DNA of 64,000 nt from 9FT-COMBO-48-23 sp964400675 (GTDB lineage Bacteria > Chloroflexota > Dehalococcoidia > GIF9 > UBA5629), in NCBI GenBank assembly GCA_964400675.1, contig CAYNVO010000011.1, forward strand, positions 1 to 64,000, read 5' to 3'. Under the pieces are notes generated by a model. The model searched no databases, was not told where the DNA came from, and was given only the letters and a program-made list of their open reading frames with translations. Shown here in pieces: positions 1-8,287 of the stretch. Every line of letters begins with the position of its first letter. Positions within the stretch are counted from its first letter, which is position 1. The translations under genes were made by a program, and so were the position numbers.

Positions 1-249
1 ATATGTAGCTGCCAGCAGTATTTTAAATCAAGCACTGATTCGATATTGAGCAATCCGCTAAAAGGTGTAACAGATAACAAGGTAAAATTTGTACAAAAAA
101 TAGCTACGATTTGCAAACTTTTGCAAGCAGTTGGTGGGCCAGTCTGGACAGTTCCCGAACTCGTATTTGAGAAGAAACAGCTTATTCCTGCATTGCAGCA
201 GATGCTTCTTACTCACGACCCGCAACCCGTCTCCGTAATAATCGATTAG
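1..249 (+). CDS. 3' end of an unidentified gene (5' end outside the window)
   Basis: The reading frame is open from the first base to a TAG stop at 247-249, giving about 82 residues, so it may be the C-terminus of a gene that begins upstream of the window. The only internal start is a TTG at 46 without a visible ribosome binding site, which favours a continuing gene. I do not recognise the protein. It has a mixed amphipathic composition with a Cys-X-Cys near the window edge and no clear motif. It lies 65 bases upstream of the Nmad3-like gene on the same strand and could share a transcript with it. The overlapping antisense frame (58-303) has no better claim. It could also be non-coding. Confidence 0.35.
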   Translation: MCSCQQYFKSSTDSILSNPLKGVTDNKVKFVQKIATICKLLQAVGGPVWTVPELVFEKKQLIPALQQMLLTHDPQPVSVIID

Positions 250-314
250 ATTGAGATTACTTCCGCACAGTGTTAAACTGCGACTAGTATAACAGCCTAA
301 CAAGGAAATAATAG

Positions 315-1331
315 ATGTCCAGATTCAATAGAGTTATTTTAAGTCGTAAGGGTTTTGACTCCAAATCAGCGCATGAATATTCACGTTTCGACCCTTTAAC
401 ACGGAAATACATTGTTCTGCCAATTCCATACGAAGAAATTGGAGGGTGTCATGGCAATGGTACGAAATACGAGGATATCAAGCTTAATTCTGGCTTTTTA
501 TCTGGTGTTGATGCGAGCAATCTCTATGAATTGGTCTATCACGAGTCTATGCGCTTTGGAAAATGGATCAAGAAGGCTATTTTGCAGAAGTATGCCCATT
601 TTGACCCGTGGCTTGCTCGATGTCCTTGGCTGGAAGAAGGCAATAATCATCACTTGGGTGCTTTCGGGCAGGATGATACTGCACAGTCACATCTGAATAA
701 TAAAGCGGTACGGGAGGGAAGTCTATTTCTATTCTTTAGCCGCTTTGTGCCCATCAATACTACTATCAATACTACTAAAGAGGGTGATGGTGGTATAGAC
801 ATTAAAGGTAGACATATAAATCATGAACATCTTAGCAAGGGATTATATTTCATTTACGGATGGCTTGAGGTTGTAGAGGTCATTCGTGAGTTTGAGGACA
901 TTGATAATAGTAATTTGCTTAGCGAAAAAGAGAAGAAGGAGCTCAAAGAGCGCCATCCGCACGCCACCAAGGATTATTTCGATAAGTGTAAGGGCAAGAA
1001 CAACACTATATACTTGGCAGATTCCCAGCGTTGCGGTTATTTCCCCAAGTTGACAGATGATCTCCTTCTAACTGCTACCGATTCTGCACAACCCTATAAT
1101 GACTGGTTAGCTGGGCGATGGGAACTACCTGGTTTCTTCTATAAATACCCCCATCCAACATATTTCCCTAAAGACAAACGAGAATGGGCTTCCCAACAGG
1201 ATAGTAAAACTTGCGTAGTGAGGCACCCTTGTATTGGTCAAGAGTTTGTTTTTGATGACAGTGAAGAGTTTTATCACTGGTTCAACAAATTACTTGGAGA
1301 GACGCATAACGAAAATCACAAGAATAAATGA
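315..1331 (+). CDS. Nmad3-type nucleotide-modification-associated protein
   Basis: A 338-residue protein beginning MSRFNRVILSRKGFDS. The IILSRKGFD-like opening, followed by a LPIPYEE segment about 40 residues on, is the signature I associate with the Nmad3 (nucleotide modification associated domain 3) family. That family was defined by linkage to base-modification systems of phages and mobile DNA, and its biochemical activity is not established. The middle carries GxFGQDD, FLFFSRF and LYFIYGWLEV segments, also typical of the family. ATG start with AAGGA about 8 bases upstream. The gene and its flanks are AT-rich compared with the housekeeping genes that follow, and it stops 17 bases from the 3' end of a tRNA gene. 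Both suggest acquired DNA. No modification enzyme or integrase is visible here. Confidence 0.7.
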   Translation: MSRFNRVILSRKGFDSKSAHEYSRFDPLTRKYIVLPIPYEEIGGCHGNGTKYEDIKLNSGFLSGVDASNLYELVYHESMRFGKWIKKAILQKYAHFDPWLARCPWLEEGNNHHLGAFGQDDTAQSHLNNKAVREGSLFLFFSRFVPINTTINTTKEGDGGIDIKGRHINHEHLSKGLYFIYGWLEVVEVIREFEDIDNSNLLSEKEKKELKERHPHATKDYFDKCKGKNNTIYLADSQRCGYFPKLTDDLLLTATDSAQPYNDWLAGRWELPGFFYKYPHPTYFPKDKREWASQQDSKTCVVRHPCIGQEFVFDDSEEFYHWFNKLLGETHNENHKNK

Positions 1332-1348
1332 TAATGAAATTACCTAAA

Positions 1349-1425
1349 TGGTGGGCCATTGTGGACTCGAACCACAGACCCCGGTCTTATCAGGACCGTG
1401 CTCTAACCGACTGAGCTAATGGCCC
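1349..1425 (-). tRNA. tRNA-Ile (anticodon GAT), CCA encoded
   Basis: Read on the minus strand, the sequence starts GGGCCATTAGCTCAG and ends with the matching 3' acceptor strand, a discriminator A and an encoded CCA (1349-1351). The seven acceptor pairs are perfect. The D-arm has GCTCAGTCGGTTAGAGC, the anticodon loop reads CTGATAA (GAT, isoleucine), and the T-arm has GGTTCGAGTCC. There is no intron. Its 3' end faces the Nmad3-like gene, the usual side on which integrative elements insert into tRNA genes. Confidence 0.97.
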
Positions 1426-1434
1426 GTGGAAAGA

Positions 1435-1464
1435 AGTATAACTTTTGTCCAGAGCGAGTGTCAA
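1435..1464 (-). promoter_or_regulatory. Sigma-70-type promoter of tRNA-Ile
   Basis: On the minus strand a perfect -35 TTGACA (1459-1464) is separated by 18 bases from -10 TATACT (1435-1440). Initiation would fall about 3-5 bases before the tRNA 5' end, consistent with a short 5' leader. Confidence 0.7.
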
Positions 1465-1493
1465 GATTCTGGTAATCTGGAAAATAGATATCA

Positions 1494-2981
1494 TTAATCG
1501 GCGGCTCTTCGGGCTTCGGCATATTTTACCAGGGCATGCATGGCACGAGCGCATTGCTCAGGGGTGTCATAAACAGGTATGCCGGCTTCGTTTAAGATAT
1601 TAACAGTTTGATCGTCAGTACGGCGGAAGCGCAGAGTAATTACCGGTTTGTTATATTTCTGGGGTAGTGAGGCAAATGACCTTACCGCTTGAAATGCGGC
1701 GTCAGTTGTATTGGATAATGTCTTGTTACTATCCGTTGAGTTGGACTTGATGCCCCAAACCGTTGGAGTTATAGGCACATTTGTTATCACGCCATCGATG
1801 TAGTCTAAGCTGAGTAGTTTTTCTACTACCTGCGTCTCATCATCAGCAGCGCGGTAGCCGCTGGCGAAGTCAACCGGATTCCTGGCTGGTGGTGCGTGGG
1901 GTGGTAAAATCTTCTGCAGGCTTCTCTTGGTCTCGTCATCGAACTCGGGCACCTCAAGCCCTAGAGATGCACAGGCATCGGTAGTGACGACACCCTGCCC
2001 GCCACTTCCCATTATGGCTACGCTTCTTCCTCCGGGCAAAGGTTGTTCTACAAGTGCCTCGGCAATCTCAAATGCGTGTAAGGCTTCTCTAGCTCTTATG
2101 AGACCCACCTGTTGGCACATGCTTTCAAATATGTCTTCAGAACCAGCCAGTGAGGCAGTATGGGATAATGTGGCTCTGGCACCGGCACCTGTGCTGCCGC
2201 CTTTGTAAATCACGATTGGTTTTATTTTTATCACTTGTTTGGCTAGCTCGAAGAATCTCTTGCCGTCTTTAAATCCTTCCATGTAAAAAACAATAACTTT
2301 TGTGTCATCGTCTTCGGCCAGATATTCCAGATATTCGGAGGCTGTGATATTCGCTTGATTTCCGATGCTTATGAACTTGCTCAGCCCATATCCTTTGGCA
2401 TTGGCTATTTCGGATAGATATCCGCCGAAAGTTCCGCTCTGAGAGACAAAGGCTATGGCTCCCGGTTTAGGCGATTGGGGAAAACAAAGATTTAGGTTGC
2501 CTGCGGCGCTCCATATTCCCATGCAATTTGGCCCTACAAACCGTATTTTTCCTGCTCTGGCTATTCTTACCACCTCATCTTCGAGCACTTTTCCTTCACT
2601 CCCAGCCTCGGCAAATCCGCCAGGTATCAGGATTGCTCCTTTTACCCCTTTCTGTGAACACTGGCGCATGAGCTCAGGGACAGCAGGAGCAGGAGCTGTC
2701 ATCACTGCGAGGTCAACCTGTGCTGGAATATCCAGGACACTACGATAAGACCGGAGACCCAGGATTTCTTTTTTATTCGGATTAACTGGATATATGGCTC
2801 CGCTGAATCCTGTGTTCAGCGGTCTTTCCACCATTAGATAGCCCCATTTACCCGCAGTATCGGAGGCGCCTAATATGGCAATCGATTTAGGCTTGAAGAT
2901 GGGGTCTAGTTGCTCAAAGATACTGTTCAAATTTGTGGTTCCCTGTTTGCCGGTGCATTTGTTAAATCTGAAGTAGCCCAT
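1494..2981 (-). CDS. Acyl-CoA synthetase (ADP-forming) alpha-subunit-like, CoA-binding protein
   Basis: A 495-residue protein with the domain order of ADP-forming acetyl-CoA synthetase alpha subunits. It has an N-terminal CoA-binding Rossmann domain (PKSIAILGASDTAGKWG near 31-47; FVGPNCMG near 150), followed by two succinyl-CoA-ligase-like domains with SHTASLAG near 275, whose His is the expected phosphohistidine. Enzymes of this family convert acyl-CoA, ADP and phosphate to acid, CoA and ATP, but need an ATP-grasp beta subunit, which is not adjacent. A TATAAT sits directly before the annotated ATG, so translation may instead start at TTG 2930 (NSIFEQLDPIF). A second copy with the same architecture lies at 44873-46321. 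Substrate unknown. Confidence 0.8.
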   Translation of the reverse strand: MGYFRFNKCTGKQGTTNLNSIFEQLDPIFKPKSIAILGASDTAGKWGYLMVERPLNTGFSGAIYPVNPNKKEILGLRSYRSVLDIPAQVDLAVMTAPAPAVPELMRQCSQKGVKGAILIPGGFAEAGSEGKVLEDEVVRIARAGKIRFVGPNCMGIWSAAGNLNLCFPQSPKPGAIAFVSQSGTFGGYLSEIANAKGYGLSKFISIGNQANITASEYLEYLAEDDDTKVIVFYMEGFKDGKRFFELAKQVIKIKPIVIYKGGSTGAGARATLSHTASLAGSEDIFESMCQQVGLIRAREALHAFEIAEALVEQPLPGGRSVAIMGSGGQGVVTTDACASLGLEVPEFDDETKRSLQKILPPHAPPARNPVDFASGYRAADDETQVVEKLLSLDYIDGVITNVPITPTVWGIKSNSTDSNKTLSNTTDAAFQAVRSFASLPQKYNKPVITLRFRRTDDQTVNILNEAGIPVYDTPEQCARAMHALVKYAEARRAAD

Positions 2982-3127
2982 TATTATACTCTATTTGACG
3001 CACTTTTTGCTTACCATATGTGTGGAAGTACTGGCTTTCTTTGCCATGCCCGAAGCATCAACATTAGTTCATAAGGTCTATGGAATGACCTGTTTCAAAA
3101 AAGCGGTTGTCATTGCGCCGCCTCTTT

Positions 3128-3568
3128 TTAATCCAGCAGCTCGTTCAGTCCTGTGTAGCTATCCGTCTGCCGGCGAAGCTGGTAATCTAGCTCTCCTATG
3201 GTCACCTCGGCTGTGGAAAATACAGTCGCCCTGGCAAGATGACCGCCGGAGCAGGTATCCTGTCCTGAAAGTTGTATGTGTATGTGGATAATGGGAGTAT
3301 CATCCTTAAGTGCTATCGACCCCTGGGCGCAAACGATTTCTAACGGACCGTGGTAATCTACGCTTTCATATTTGCCAGGGAGCGCTTTTAAAAAATTGAG
3401 TTGGGCATTTTCAATCGAACCTATGATACCGATGACTATCCCCGATTGAATTTCATGTTCCCGACAATAACTAGTTATCTCACCAAGCAATTCTTGCCTC
3501 GGTTTCACCCTGAATACGTGTATCCCTTTGAACAACAGATTGCCCTCCTCTTTATTGTCTCTTGCCAC
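3128..3568 (-). CDS. PPC/DUF296-domain protein
   Basis: A 146-residue protein that is essentially one PPC (plant and prokaryote conserved, DUF296) domain. It shows a GIIGSIENAQL segment, the paired histidines IIHIHIQL (about 94-101), and SGGHL (about 107-111), which mark the family. In plants these domains accompany AT-hooks. Bacterial stand-alone forms are trimers of unclear function, sometimes proposed to bind DNA or a small ligand. No AT-hook is present. It is transcribed on the minus strand with 146 bases to the acyl-CoA synthetase gene downstream, so co-transcription is possible but not shown. Confidence 0.8.
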   Translation of the reverse strand: MARDNKEEGNLLFKGIHVFRVKPRQELLGEITSYCREHEIQSGIVIGIIGSIENAQLNFLKALPGKYESVDYHGPLEIVCAQGSIALKDDTPIIHIHIQLSGQDTCSGGHLARATVFSTAEVTIGELDYQLRRQTDSYTGLNELLD

Positions 3569-3742
3569 TTTAGTTTATCATAGTTCTAACCTGGCCTTTT
3601 CTTATAGCTACCTTTTCAGTAGTATCTTCTGCTCGTCCAGTTGCAATTTGATTTTTGGTCAGTCATATAGTTGGGTTAAAGTTGTTCAATCTGTGTGTTA
3701 TACTTATCAAGTATAGGCACGGGCACATAAAGAGAGGTAGTG

Positions 3743-4654
3743 ATGGGTGTTATATTTTATAAAGAACCGAAGTTGAATAACCCGATTTTGATAGCCTGTT
3801 GGCCGGGAATCGGAAACATTGGAATCATAGCAGTTGATATTTTAAGAAGGGCGATAGCGGCGGAAGAATTCGGCGAGGTAGAATCATGGGAGTTCTTCTA
3901 TCCCAGAAGGGTTTTAATCAGGGGAGGTGAATTGAAAGATTTGGAGTTCCCCAGCAACAAATTCTATTTTAAGAAGATAGGGAAAAAGGATGTGATGTTC
4001 TTTATCGGAGAAGAACAACCTGCTGATGGGACAAAAACTTATGCTGAAGGAATAAAAGCTTACAGAATGGCTAATCTTGTTATAGACGTGGCACTTAAAT
4101 TCGGGTGTCGCAGAGTTTATACGTCAGGAGCAGCTGTGGCACCTATTCATCACACTGCCAGGTCGAGAGTCTGGGTGGTGCCTAATAGGGAAGACTTGAT
4201 TGATGAAGTAAAGAGCTATGAGAATACAGTGCTAATGTCGAATATAGAGGGCAGGGATGGGCAAGGAAATATTACCGGATTAAACGGGCTGCTACTGGGT
4301 GTTGCCAGAAAAAGGGGACTGGAGGCTATCTGTGTGATGGGTGAGGTACCAATCTATATCCATGGCTTTCCTATTCCATATCCCAAAGGGTCCAAGTCTG
4401 TGCTCGAAGTGTTGAGCACCGCTCTGGGAATTGAGGTTTCGATGGATGAAATCGACGCTCTTGTTCAGCAAAGCGAGAGTGAAATTGATAGTGTGTATGA
4501 CAGACTTCCTTCGGAGATAAGAGAACAACTTGATAAATTGAAGTATGTGACTTATGCCAAGCCTAGCGAACCAGAACCCATAACGGAAGAGGACAAGAAA
4601 AAAATCCTGCAAGAAATCGACAGGTTATTTAAAAAAGAGCCGGGGAGAGATTAG
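3743..4654 (+). CDS. PAC2-family protein (first of a tandem pair)
   Basis: A 303-residue protein of the PAC2 fold (proteasome-assembly-chaperone-like, COG1938/COG2047). It shows ILIACWPGIGNIGIIAVDIL near the N-terminus, a central DVALKFGCRRVYTSGA strand-turn, and GLLLGVARKRGLEAICVMGE followed by PIPYPKGSKSVLEVL. The last 60 residues are charged and helical, probably a coiled coil. Archaeal and eukaryotic relatives assist proteasome assembly; bacterial roles are unknown. ATG 3743 is preferred over GTG 3740 because the GAGG at 3734-3737 is then 5 bases away. The next gene follows after 2 bases, so the two are surely co-expressed and may form a heteromer. Confidence 0.85.
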   Translation: MGVIFYKEPKLNNPILIACWPGIGNIGIIAVDILRRAIAAEEFGEVESWEFFYPRRVLIRGGELKDLEFPSNKFYFKKIGKKDVMFFIGEEQPADGTKTYAEGIKAYRMANLVIDVALKFGCRRVYTSGAAVAPIHHTARSRVWVVPNREDLIDEVKSYENTVLMSNIEGRDGQGNITGLNGLLLGVARKRGLEAICVMGEVPIYIHGFPIPYPKGSKSVLEVLSTALGIEVSMDEIDALVQQSESEIDSVYDRLPSEIREQLDKLKYVTYAKPSEPEPITEEDKKKILQEIDRLFKKEPGRD

Positions 4655-4656
4655 TT

Positions 4657-5490
4657 TTGCGCGAAGGACAGTCGTTTAAACTCTTTGATAAGCCCAAGTT
4701 AGAGAGCTCGTCTTTGGTGGTAGCCTGGAATCAAGACGTCGGAAAAGTCGGGACAAAGGTTGCTGACTACCTGTGCAGAAAACTGAAAGGGCTAGAGTTT
4801 GCCGAGATCTGTCCTGAAAGCTTTTTTCCGCTCGGTGGAGTTTCAGTAGAGGATGATGTAGCCCAGTTCCCGGAAAGCAAATTCTACTGTTGCCCCGAAG
4901 AGAGTCTAGTTGTCTTTAAGAGCGATGTGCCGCGGTACGAGTGGTATGGATTTCTGAGTTTGGTGCTGGATATAGCTGAGAAATACTGTAAGGTGAAGGA
5001 AATATACACTGTTGGAGGCATGGTTTCTACTGTTGCTCATACCATGCCACGGATGTTGCTGTCTGTAGTCAACTCGGCTGAGATGAAGAGCAGGTTGAGC
5101 TATTATGAACTTGCTAGCGATATGGATTATGAAACTCAAGATGACCAAAGACCGACCTTTAGCTCATTTCTTCTCTGGGCAGCCAGGAAGAGGAGTATTG
5201 AGGGGGCCAGCCTTTGGGTGCCAATACCTTTTTATCTATTGGCAGTTGAGGACCCACAGGCATGTAAGAAACTTATAGAATTTTTTAGCAGGCGACTTGA
5301 GTTGAATATAGATTTTGTAGATATCGATGAGAAGGTGGCAAGGCAGAATAAGGGAATAGCTCAGCTTAGAAGCAATTTCTCTGAGATCGATGGGTATATC
5401 AGTAAGCTTGAAGGTAACCTTAGTCTGACCGTGGAAGAGAGTGAGAAACTGGCTAGAGAAATAGAGCAATGGCTGAGAGGTGGACATTGA
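4657..5490 (+). CDS. PAC2-family protein (second of a tandem pair)
   Basis: A 277-residue homologue of the preceding protein: SSLVVAWNQDVGKVGTKVAD, then VLDIAEKYCKVKEIYTVGGM, then SFLLWAARKRSIEGASLWVP, ending in a helical tail with heptad-like spacing. It is more divergent than its neighbour and lacks the glycine-rich first turn of the best PAC2 sequences. Start is TTG at 4657, two bases after the upstream stop, with GGGGAGAG inside the end of the upstream gene as ribosome binding site. Tandem divergent PAC2 genes suggest a two-subunit complex. The gene converges on the DegV gene 42 bases downstream. Confidence 0.8.
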   Translation: MREGQSFKLFDKPKLESSSLVVAWNQDVGKVGTKVADYLCRKLKGLEFAEICPESFFPLGGVSVEDDVAQFPESKFYCCPEESLVVFKSDVPRYEWYGFLSLVLDIAEKYCKVKEIYTVGGMVSTVAHTMPRMLLSVVNSAEMKSRLSYYELASDMDYETQDDQRPTFSSFLLWAARKRSIEGASLWVPIPFYLLAVEDPQACKKLIEFFSRRLELNIDFVDIDEKVARQNKGIAQLRSNFSEIDGYISKLEGNLSLTVEESEKLAREIEQWLRGGH

Positions 5491-5532
5491 GTCTGAGCCA
5501 TTGCGACGTTTAATAGCCTTAGCGGGCGAGCT

Positions 5533-6372
5533 TTATTTGGCTCGCTTGACGATTGCGACCAGAGCTCCGGGGCCACCGTGCACTCCCAGCGCGGGACCAA
5601 GTCTTGATATTCGTGGTGCTATGTTGGGGAAGAGAGAACGTGCATAATCGGCGAGTGTTCTGGCATCATCTGGTGTATTGCTGTGGACGATAGCCAAATC
5701 ATCTATGATTGATGATGCTATGAATTCGCGTAGTCGGTCTATCCCTTTGGCTCGGGTGCGTGTTAATCCCGCTGGACGGACTTCGCCATTATGAAGAGTT
5801 ATTAATGGTTTCACGTTAAGCTTTGATTCTATGGCAAAGATTGTCTTACCGAGACGTCCGCCTTTGACTGCATATCTTAGAGTGTCTAGAAGCGCCAGGG
5901 CGCGCAGTTGATTAATGGTCTCGTGTGCTTTATCTATGACCTGTTGTAAGCTACAGCCGGCTTTGGCAGTGTGAGCTGCAACTATGGCGACAAGACCTTG
6001 CCACATCGTTACACCGCGAGAGTCGATGACTTCAATCTTAGCACCTTTCGCTTCCGCAATCTCCTTGCCGACCAGGGCTGAATCACATATGGCACTGTGT
6101 TTGCTGGTAACATGTATAGAGACAATCTCGTTGGTTTCTCTGGTTATCTCTTCATATACTTTGGCGAAGTCTCCCGGTGATGGTGCTGCTGTAGATGGAT
6201 GGATCGAGCTGCTTGCCATTTTGTGGTAGAATTGGTCGCAGTCGATATCGACTCCGTCTCGATAGACCTCGTTACCAAAACGTAGATATGCTGGTACTAC
6301 AGTAATGCCTAATTTTTTAGCTTCCTCTTGTGTGATATCGGAGCAACTATCAGTTACGACTTTTATTGACAT
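5533..6372 (-). CDS. DegV-family fatty-acid-binding protein
   Basis: A 279-residue DegV protein: VVTDSCSD at the N-terminus, VPAYLRFG with YRDGVDID, SSIHPSTAAPSPGDF, and IEVIDSRGVTMWQG, with a C-terminal VHGGPGALVAIV. DegV/FakB proteins bind a fatty acid between two lobes and, with a FakA kinase, allow its phosphorylation for membrane lipid synthesis; some members act outside that role. No fakA is in the window. ATG start with AAAGGTG upstream and a well-placed promoter. A GCGAGC/GCTCGC hairpin (5526-5545) covers its stop codon but lacks a T-run on this strand. Confidence 0.9.
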   Translation of the reverse strand: MSIKVVTDSCSDITQEEAKKLGITVVPAYLRFGNEVYRDGVDIDCDQFYHKMASSSIHPSTAAPSPGDFAKVYEEITRETNEIVSIHVTSKHSAICDSALVGKEIAEAKGAKIEVIDSRGVTMWQGLVAIVAAHTAKAGCSLQQVIDKAHETINQLRALALLDTLRYAVKGGRLGKTIFAIESKLNVKPLITLHNGEVRPAGLTRTRAKGIDRLREFIASSIIDDLAIVHSNTPDDARTLADYARSLFPNIAPRISRLGPALGVHGGPGALVAIVKRAK

Positions 6373-6420
6373 AAATCAACACCTTTCCATAAGTTGTGGC
6401 TAGCGAGAGATTAAGATTAG

Positions 6421-6449
6421 AGTATACTGTATGGTTGTAGCTGTGTAAA
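6421..6449 (-). promoter_or_regulatory. Promoter of the DegV gene
   Basis: Minus-strand -35 TTTACA (6444-6449) and -10 TATACT (6421-6426) with exactly 17 bases between, giving a leader of about 40 bases before the DegV ATG. Confidence 0.6.
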
Positions 6450-6585
6450 GTGATTCACCGCCACTGAGTCATCTGGCTTGAAGTATAAGCTTTGGCGAGT
6501 TAAAATGAAGACTGGCTGTCATGTTACGGTGTTGAGTTGGCGGGTTTTTAGCATCGCTCTAGTTTAATCGAAGGATGGTAATAGA

Positions 6586-7068
6586 ATGCAGCAAATTTTC
6601 CCCTGTCCCGCATGTGGAGCGCAGAATTTTATAGGTCAGGAATTCTGCCAGGTTTGTGGTCAGAAGTTCCAATACAATTGTCCGCATTGCGGTGCTCTTG
6701 TTGATGCTACATTGGTAAATTGTCCGGGATGTCGCCAGAGCCTCTTTTGGCCAACGCCGCAGAGGGTAAAGCCTTTCCCGAAACAGCAGGCAGCTTATCA
6801 ACAACCTGTAGGCGGTCCTGTAGGGGGTGGAGAGGAGGGAGTGAAACCAAAGCAGAAGTCCGACCCGTGGCTTACTGGATGTCTTGGTTTGGTAATCATT
6901 GCATTCTTGGTGCTGGGAGCTTATTTTATATACGATAATTTCAAGAAGCCATCGCCCGCTTTGCCTGGCGAAACGGGTTTCGTGCCCGTGCAATCACAGG
7001 AATTAGTGTCCTTGCAAAATGAAGATATGGTCGTTTATTATGAGAGCGAGGCGCAAAAATGGCTATAG
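6586..7068 (+). CDS. Zinc-ribbon protein with one membrane helix
   Basis: A 160-residue protein. Its first 55 residues hold double zinc-ribbon Cys pairs: CPACG (8-12), CQVCG (24-28), CPHCG (36-40), CPGCR (51-55). A Pro/Gln-rich linker follows, then a single transmembrane helix (about 97-116, CLGLVIIAFLVLGAYFIY) and a short tail. Such DZR-type membrane proteins usually bind Zn on the cytoplasmic side, and their function is unknown. ATG start, with AAGGAT about 13 bases upstream, slightly far. No operon partner is evident; the next gene starts 128 bases on with its own -10-like sequence. Confidence 0.65.
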   Translation: MQQIFPCPACGAQNFIGQEFCQVCGQKFQYNCPHCGALVDATLVNCPGCRQSLFWPTPQRVKPFPKQQAAYQQPVGGPVGGGEEGVKPKQKSDPWLTGCLGLVIIAFLVLGAYFIYDNFKKPSPALPGETGFVPVQSQELVSLQNEDMVVYYESEAQKWL

Positions 7069-7148
7069 TTGTTTTGATTTTTGCCAGTTTGGTTTAGGAG
7101 AAGTCTGTGGTTGTTCTAGCCCTTGTCGAATAGCCGTGTTGACATAAA

Positions 7149-7175
7149 TTAACAAAAAGCGCGCCGAGATATAAT
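7149..7175 (+). promoter_or_regulatory. Possible promoter for the membrane-protein operon
   Basis: A perfect TATAAT (7170-7175) is preceded by TTAACA (7149-7154) with a short 15-base spacer. A TTGACA at 7139-7144 is too far away (25 bases). A GGAGG ribosome binding site and ATG follow within 25 bases. Confidence 0.35.
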
Positions 7176-7196
7176 GGAGCTATATGTGGAGGATTT

Positions 7197-7964
7197 ATGA
7201 TAGAGCAAATGCTGGAATTTTTATCAGGCGAAGGATTTTTTTATAGCCCTAGTGTTTTGGGTATTGGGTTAGCGGTAGTTTTTGGTGCAATCTGGCTTGC
7301 TTGTTATCGTCCGCCGTTGTTTACCAGGCCATGGCTTTGGGCAGTTCTCGCTGGAGGTGCTATCCTGGCACCTATTGCGCTTACAGTTGCAGCATTTCCT
7401 CTCAGGTTTGGGATTTCGTCGCTGTATGGCTACTTCTGGAGCCAGGAAACTCTAGTGCAATGGTCTTTGCTGACAAGCATACCATCGATATACCTTTTTG
7501 GGCTGGTTCGAGAGGGTTTTAAACTGGTGCCTGTGGTTGTCTACTGGTGGTGTAATGGCAGAGACATCGAACCTAGATTGGGTCTTGTTGCCGGTGCTGT
7601 ATCCGGCGCTGGATTTGGCATACTTGAAGCTCAGTGGATGCTAAATTATGTCTTTGCTGGTGGATGGAGTTGGGAGAGCGTCCAAATACAAGGGTTTATA
7701 GCCCTTGGTGGGTTTTGGGAGAGCTTTTTTGTACTGGGTGTTCAGGTGGCTGCCTGTGCATTGGCTGGTTGGGGACTAGCCAGAGGTTGGGGATGGAAGT
7801 TCTATCTCCTTGCCGCTTTCGTGTATTTCTTCCCTCCTTACACCTCTGTTTTAGTGAGCAAAAACCTCATTACAGGCTTGCAGGCAGAGTTTCTCATTGC
7901 TACCTGGGCATTGATGGCAACAGGAGTGGCCCTTTGGCTCAGAGAGAGGAAATCAAAGGCTTAA
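7197..7964 (+). CDS. Multi-pass membrane protein, distantly PrsW-like
   Basis: A 255-residue protein with about seven hydrophobic helices. The segments LVREGFKLVPVVVYW (about 106-120) and GAVSGAGFGILEAQ (about 133-146) resemble the EExxK and GxGFxxxE motifs of PrsW-type intramembrane proteases. However, the first motif has one Glu instead of two, and the later His-containing motif is not evident, so metalloprotease activity is doubtful. ATG start with an ideal GGAGG. It may be co-transcribed with the two small membrane-associated genes downstream (32-base gap). Alternative: an unrelated membrane protein family. Confidence 0.55.
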   Translation: MIEQMLEFLSGEGFFYSPSVLGIGLAVVFGAIWLACYRPPLFTRPWLWAVLAGGAILAPIALTVAAFPLRFGISSLYGYFWSQETLVQWSLLTSIPSIYLFGLVREGFKLVPVVVYWWCNGRDIEPRLGLVAGAVSGAGFGILEAQWMLNYVFAGGWSWESVQIQGFIALGGFWESFFVLGVQVAACALAGWGLARGWGWKFYLLAAFVYFFPPYTSVLVSKNLITGLQAEFLIATWALMATGVALWLRERKSKA

Positions 7965-7996
7965 GCTGAAAAACATGAAAAAGGGGGGTGATGTTT

Positions 7997-8287
7997 ATGG
8001 ATATTGCTTGGTTTAGAGACCTGGTTATCTGTATCTCGGGGTTGGTGATAACGGGGGTGGTCATCTTCGCTGCTATTCTAGCCTATCTTTTGTATAATAA
8101 GACGAGGTCTGTAATGAACTCAATAGAGGCTACTTCAGAGACTATACATGAGGTTTCTTCGGCAGTGAGGGATGAGGTAGTCAAGCCTGTGGTTCAATTG
8201 ACGTCTTTGATTCGAGGTATCAGTCAAGGTGTTGATATGGTCAGTAGATTTTTCAGAAAGGGACAGGAAGGAGGTAGAGATGAGTGA
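7997..8287 (+). CDS. Small membrane-anchored protein, DUF948-like
   Basis: A 96-residue protein: one N-terminal transmembrane helix (LVICISGLVITGVVIFAAIL) followed by an amphipathic helical region (SIEATSETIHEVSSAV...), ending in a charged tail. This layout resembles DUF948 proteins, which often precede YtxH genes, as here. Three in-frame starts exist (GTG 7988, ATG 7991, ATG 7997). ATG 7997 is chosen because the AAGGGGGG run is 8 bases upstream. Its last codons overlap the YtxH start by 8 bases, so the two are translationally coupled. Confidence 0.65.
   Translation: MDIAWFRDLVICISGLVITGVVIFAAILAYLLYNKTRSVMNSIEATSETIHEVSSAVRDEVVKPVVQLTSLIRGISQGVDMVSRFFRKGQEGGRDE

Noticed and set aside
5526..5545. 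Intrinsic terminator between the PAC2 and DegV genes
   Set aside because: The GCGAGC/GCTCGC hairpin exists but has no T-run on either strand, so it is mentioned only under the DegV gene.
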